This document shows positions 60,449-64,000 of a stretch of 64,000 bases of DNA, piece by piece (position 1 is the stretch's first letter; each line of letters opens with the position of its first letter). The stretch comes from CAJCIS01 sp965276755 (GTDB taxonomy: Bacteria > Pseudomonadota > Alphaproteobacteria > Acetobacterales > Acetobacteraceae), in assembly GCA_965276755.1 (NCBI GenBank), contig OZ255625.1:2294001-2358000 (forward strand), written 5' to 3'. A model generated the notes under the pieces. It did no database searches. It was not told the DNA's origin and was given only the letters and a program-made list of their open reading frames with translations. Made by a program: the position numbers and the translations under genes.

Positions 60449-61573
60449 ATGAAGCTCAAGGCCGACCGCGCCACGCTGATGAAGGCGCTGGCCCATATCC
60501 AGAGCGTCGCCGAAAAGCGCAACACCATCCCCATCCTGGCCAATGTGCTGATCGCCGTGCGTGACGGGCGCCTCTCCTTCACCGCGACCGACATGGAAAT
60601 CGCCATCGTCGAGGAGGTCGCCGCCAGCACCAGCCGCAATGGCGCCACCACCGCGCCCGCCGCCACGCTGTATGACATCGTGCGCAAGCTGCCCGAGAGT
60701 GCCGAGATCGAGCTCGACCATCCAGGCGGCGACGCCCAGCTCGCCCTGCGCGCGGGTCGTTTCGCGACAAGCCTGGTGGTGCTGCCGGTGGAGGATTTTC
60801 CCTCCATGACGGCAGGCCAGCTGCCCCACCATTTCCACCTTCCCTCGCTCGTGTTGCGCGGCCTGATCGACCGCACACGCTTCGCCATCTCGACAGAAGA
60901 GACACGCTATTACCTCAACGGCATCTACCTGCACGCCACCGTGGCCGACGGCGCGCGCATGCTGCGTGCGGTTGCCACAGACGGCCACCGCCTGGCGCGC
61001 GTCGAAGAACCGCTGCCCGAAGGGGCGGAAACCATCCCCGGCGTGATCGTGCCGCGCAAGACGGTCGGCGAATTGCGCAAGCTGCTCGACGAGGAAAGCG
61101 GCAGTGTGGAGGTAGGGCTTTCCGACACGCGCATTCAGTTCAAGGTGGGTCCGATCACGCTGACCAGCAAGCTGATCGACGGCACCTTCCCCGAATACGA
61201 GCGTGTCATTCCGCACGACAACGACAAGGTGCTGCGGGTCGGCAAAAAGGATTTCTCAGACGCCGTCGGGCGCGTGGCCGCCATTTCCTCGGAGCGGTCA
61301 CGTCCGGTAAAGCTGAGCCTGCAGCCGCATCTTCTGACATTGTCAGCAGCGAGTGCCGAGCAGGGAACGGCGAGCGAGGAGCTGGACGGCGATCGCGTGC
61401 AGTATGATGCGGGCGCGCTGGAGATCGGGTTTCAGGCGCGGTATCTGAACGATATTACGGATCAGATTACAGACTCGGTGGAATTTCGGTTTGCCGACGG
61501 CTCGGCGCCGACGATCGTGCGCGATGCTGGGGACGAGTCAGCGTTGTATGTGCTGATGCCGATGCGGGTTTAA
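60449..61573 (+). CDS. dnaN: DNA polymerase III beta subunit (sliding clamp)
   Basis: A 374-residue clamp with the three-domain pattern: MKLKADRATLMKALAHIQSV at the front, FAISTEETRYYLNGIYLHAT and DGHRLARVEEPLPEG in the middle, and the end ALYVLMPMRV with the conserved M-P-M-R. ATG 60449 has AGAGGA upstream. dnaA, recF and gyrB, its usual neighbours, are absent from the window. Confidence 0.97.
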   Translation: MKLKADRATLMKALAHIQSVAEKRNTIPILANVLIAVRDGRLSFTATDMEIAIVEEVAASTSRNGATTAPAATLYDIVRKLPESAEIELDHPGGDAQLALRAGRFATSLVVLPVEDFPSMTAGQLPHHFHLPSLVLRGLIDRTRFAISTEETRYYLNGIYLHATVADGARMLRAVATDGHRLARVEEPLPEGAETIPGVIVPRKTVGELRKLLDEESGSVEVGLSDTRIQFKVGPITLTSKLIDGTFPEYERVIPHDNDKVLRVGKKDFSDAVGRVAAISSERSRPVKLSLQPHLLTLSAASAEQGTASEELDGDRVQYDAGALEIGFQARYLNDITDQITDSVEFRFADGSAPTIVRDAGDESALYVLMPMRV

Positions 61574-61697
61574 AAGGCTGGGGGAGATGTGCCATCCCCC
61601 CCAGACCCCCCGTCATTATTTAGGTAAAATTGTTGTAGCGACCTCGTCTAAAATGAAGACGGGGGGTTTGGGGGGGATGGCACATCCCCCCCAATTC
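61574..61697. repeat. family A intergenic inverted repeat, copy A13 (full, long centre)
   Basis: The left arm AGGCTGGGGGAGATGTGCCA is followed by an enlarged centre (GGTAAAATTGTTGTAGCG is inserted) and the right arm GGATGGCACATCCCCCCCAA. It lies between convergent dnaN and EAL genes. Confidence 0.9.
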
Positions 61698-61707
61698 TTG
61701 CCTGCTC

Positions 61708-62832
61708 CTACTCCGGCCGCGCCAAAACCCCCGCCCGCCACTCCGCCAGCCAGATCGGTAACGCCCGCGCCGGCAGCGGCCGGCAAAATAAGAACCCCTG
61801 CAGCGCGTCCACCCCCAGCGTGCGCATACGTGCCAGCGCCGCCTCGTCCTCGATCCCTTCGGCCGTCACCACCAGGCCCGCCCGCTTGGCCGCCTCCACG
61901 ATTTCGCCTGCCTGCGCGCCGGGGTCGGCGGCCAGCGCTCCATCCAGCTTGATCCCCGTGAACGGCAAAGCCAGCAGCGCGCGCCAGTGGTCCAGACGCG
62001 GTCCCGCGTCATCGATGCTGACCGAAAATCCCGCTTCCCGCCAACGCGCCACAGCCGCCCCAAGTGCCGCCAGATCGGGCGTGTCCACCGTCTCCAGCAA
62101 TTCGATCACGATCTGCTGCGGCACCACGCCCATGACCGCGCAAAGCTCGCATGCCCGCGCCGGCGCATCGGCGTGGCACAGGCTGCTCAGCGGCACATTG
62201 AGGCTCAGATTACGTTCCGGCAGACCCGGAAGGCCACGCAAATCCAGCATTGCGCGCGCAGCCACGATAGCTGTCAGCGTTCGTTCCTGCCCCGAGGCGA
62301 CCGCCTGAGGCATGAAATCCTTCGGCCGCAAAATGCCAAAGGTGGGATGATGCAGCCGCGCCAGCGCCTCAACCCCGATCGGCTCCAGCGAGGTGGCATC
62401 CACGATCGGCTGGAAGCGCATGCGCAATTGCCCGTCATGCAAGGCGGTGCGCAATTCGCCCGCGGTGAGCACGGGCATCTTCTCCGGTACGAAAGGGCGA
62501 TGGTCGCGCAGCGTCTGGGCCATGGCGGCGAATATTCCCGACTTGACCGCGAGCACCGAAGGACCCTGGTCGTCAGCGGCACCCAGCATCAGCAAGGGCG
62601 TGGGCGTGCTAGTCACCTCATCGACCATGCCGGCCAGCGCATCGAGGCGCTGCGGGTCCATGCTGGCCTGCACCAGCACGTGGGTGCAGAGTTGTGCCGG
62701 CCGCAGCAACCATGACAGCGCCGCGTCCAAATTTGGCAGCACATCGATCTTCGTGCCCAGGCGCGCGGCCGCGGCCTGGCCTTCCTGTTGCAGCACAGGC
62801 TCGGCGGTCACCAAAAGAAATCGGGTGTTCAC
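61708..62832 (-). CDS. EAL-domain protein (c-di-GMP phosphodiesterase-like)
   Basis: 374 residues. An N-terminal part of about 115 residues resembles a degenerate receiver (RFLLVTAEPVLQQEGQAAAA, no clear phospho-acceptor). The EAL domain has EALARLHHP, the Asn in NLSLNVPLSS, Glu in IVIELLET, Asp-Asp in SIDDAGPRLDHW, Lys in IKLDGAL, AEGIEDEAAL and Gln in LQGFLFCRPLP. Metal-binding residues are therefore largely kept, but loop 6, usually DDFGTG, is altered to DDAGPR, so activity may be changed. GTG 62832 is the start. Confidence 0.88.
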   Translation of the reverse strand: MNTRFLLVTAEPVLQQEGQAAAARLGTKIDVLPNLDAALSWLLRPAQLCTHVLVQASMDPQRLDALAGMVDEVTSTPTPLLMLGAADDQGPSVLAVKSGIFAAMAQTLRDHRPFVPEKMPVLTAGELRTALHDGQLRMRFQPIVDATSLEPIGVEALARLHHPTFGILRPKDFMPQAVASGQERTLTAIVAARAMLDLRGLPGLPERNLSLNVPLSSLCHADAPARACELCAVMGVVPQQIVIELLETVDTPDLAALGAAVARWREAGFSVSIDDAGPRLDHWRALLALPFTGIKLDGALAADPGAQAGEIVEAAKRAGLVVTAEGIEDEAALARMRTLGVDALQGFLFCRPLPARALPIWLAEWRAGVLARPE

Positions 62833-62962
62833 AGGGTCATTTCAGGGGGTGGGCAGGCTTCACGGCCACCGTGCATAGCATAATTGCGCGTGGCAGAGGC
62901 TAATAACTGGGGCGATCGGCGGATGCGGCGGTTATGCCGCTCAAACTCCAAGGCCCGTGCGC

Positions 62963-63928
62963 TTAGGGTCGCGCGCCCGCTGGCGCCGTGGTCTTGGCGG
63001 GTAGCGTCGTGACGTCTCGCCGCAACCGGTGCTCGCCCAAAAGCAATAATATGGGTGCGGCAATCATGATCGAAGACACGGTCCCGATCGCAATGCCGAA
63101 CAGCATCGTCCAGGCGAAACCCGACAGCGTTTCCCCGCCGAAAAAGGCCAGCGGCAGGCTGGCCAGAAATACCGTACATGACGTGCCTAGCGTGCGATTC
63201 AGGGTCTCGTTGATCGACAGATCGATCAGGTCGCGCAGCTTCATCGATTTGTATTTGCGCAGGTTCTCCCGCACGCGGTCGTACACCACCACCTTGTCGT
63301 TGGTCGAATAGCCGATGATCGTCAAGATCGCCGCCACCATCACAAGGTCGAACTGGATGCGCGTGATCACCAGAAAGCCGATCGTCTTGGTGACATCCAG
63401 CAGCAAGGTGACAACGGCACCGACGGCGAACTGCCATTCGAAGCGGAACCAGATATAGGCCATGATCATGGCCAGACTGATGGCCAGCGCCAGCATGCCA
63501 TCGGTGAACAGCTCGTCGGAGACGGACGCACCAACCACGTCCGCGCGCTGCACCACCGCACCGGGCACGGTGCGCGCCAGAGTGGCACGCACCTGCGATT
63601 GCAGCGCCTGGTTGCCCGCTTCCGTCGGTTGCGTATCGAGCCGCACCAGCAGATCGCGCGGGCCGCCAAAGGTTTGCAGGCCGGCGAGCTGGATGTGATC
63701 GCGCCCGAAGGCCGCGCGCAGGCTGGCGATATCGGCCGGCACCGGGGTGGTCACTTCCATGACGATGCCGCCCTTGAAGTCGATGCCCAGATTCAGGCCG
63801 GGGTAGAAAAACAGCCCCACGGAAATGGTGGACAGGATGAAGGATCCGGCCAGGCCCCAGAAGCGCGCGCGCATGAAATGCACGCGGGTGTTGTCGGGGA
63901 CGAAGCGGAGCAGTGGACGCATGAACAT
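62963..63928 (-). CDS. secF: protein translocase subunit SecF
   Basis: A 321-residue inner-membrane protein with six helices and a periplasmic loop, part of SecDF, which uses the proton gradient to help export. Front FWGLAGSFILSTISVGLFFY then LNLGIDFKGGIVMEV; the conserved core is IIGYSTNDKVVVYDRVRENL. ATG 63928 has GAGG nine bases upstream. secD should lie just beyond the right edge. yajC is 51 kb away. Confidence 0.95.
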   Translation of the reverse strand: MFMRPLLRFVPDNTRVHFMRARFWGLAGSFILSTISVGLFFYPGLNLGIDFKGGIVMEVTTPVPADIASLRAAFGRDHIQLAGLQTFGGPRDLLVRLDTQPTEAGNQALQSQVRATLARTVPGAVVQRADVVGASVSDELFTDGMLALAISLAMIMAYIWFRFEWQFAVGAVVTLLLDVTKTIGFLVITRIQFDLVMVAAILTIIGYSTNDKVVVYDRVRENLRKYKSMKLRDLIDLSINETLNRTLGTSCTVFLASLPLAFFGGETLSGFAWTMLFGIAIGTVSSIMIAAPILLLLGEHRLRRDVTTLPAKTTAPAGARP

Positions 63929-63947
63929 GGAACGAAACCTCTAAAAG

Positions 63948-64000
63948 GTTGGGGGGGATGTGCCATCCCCCCCAAACCCCCCGTCATCATTTTAGACGGG
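63948..64000. repeat. family A intergenic repeat, copy A14 (cut by the window end)
   Basis: AAGGTTGGGGGGGATGTGCC then the usual CCCCCCCAAACCCCCCGTCA and TTTTAGACGGG. Only the left arm is in the window. It lies in front of secF. Confidence 0.85.

Noticed and set aside
59783..61216. A long minus-strand frame through dnaN
   Set aside because: It overlaps the LOG gene out of frame and dnaN in antisense, and shows no family resemblance.
1985..64000. Family A or B elements as a CRISPR or as transposons with their own enzyme
   Set aside because: They are dispersed single elements without coding capacity; no transposase in the window matches their ends, and the IS256 ends are different.

Overview
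The window is about 64 kb of GC-rich chromosome from an alphaproteobacterium, most likely a member of the Acetobacteraceae. This rests on the cytochrome c maturation genes beside aconitase A, the L-sorbosone-dehydrogenase-like PQQ enzyme, the MJ0042 zinc-ribbon / YdcF / PlsC neighbourhood, and the general character of the proteins. Genus cannot be fixed from the sequence alone. No phage, plasmid replication genes or CRISPR arrays are visible.

Layout. 0-2 kb: the start of a streptomycin 6-kinase-like gene (runs off the window) and an intact IS256-family insertion with 8-bp target duplications. 2-5 kb: an ECF sigma / RskA-type anti-sigma pair with a tiny coupled leader, and a Bcr/CflA-type efflux pump. 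5-9 kb: acnA divergent from ccmAB. 9-14.9 kb: a GH13 glucosidase, a DUF815 ATPase, yajC, a sorbosone-dehydrogenase-like lipoprotein and isovaleryl-CoA dehydrogenase. 15-25 kb: a frameshifted secreted phosphoesterase, trpS, an RhlG-like reductase, a CheB-CheR-PAS fusion facing an HWE-type sensor kinase, a DUF3455 secreted protein and an ABC-F ATPase. 25-34.5 kb: a thiamine-precursor uptake locus (TPP riboswitch, TonB receptor, ThiY, and separately ThiX/ThiZ with a phosphotransferase) interrupted by a lower-GC TIR-TM-repeat operon with two small partner genes. 34.5-40.5 kb: a spermidine-dehydrogenase-like flavoprotein, a glutamine-synthetase-like ligase and a second TonB receptor. 40.6-48.3 kb: envelope and housekeeping genes. 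48.5-53.6 kb: a two-domain glycosyltransferase, an unknown partner and an M32 carboxypeptidase. 53.6-64 kb: an AIFM3-like Rieske reductase, tRNA-Ser(GGA), a DUF892 stress protein, a cytochrome P450, a GT87 mannosyltransferase-like protein, tRNA-Pro(CGG), a LOG hydrolase, dnaN, an EAL protein and secF.

The most striking property is two families of intergenic inverted repeats that fill almost every gene boundary. Family A is G/C-rich (arms built on GGGGGAGATGTGCCATCCCC and ACCCCCCGTC). Family B is A/T-rich (arms built on TTCTTTTT...AAAAAGAA followed by AAAACTTTTGTC). A full element is a head-to-head pair of arms, each containing its own hairpin. Half-elements, single-hairpin elements and one A/B hybrid also occur. 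Across copies the hairpin stems change by paired substitutions that keep base pairing, and about half of the elements lie between convergent genes, so they look like mobile REPIN-like elements that serve as bidirectional terminators. The best candidate for an undescribed protein system is the TIR operon at about 28.9-31.6 kb.
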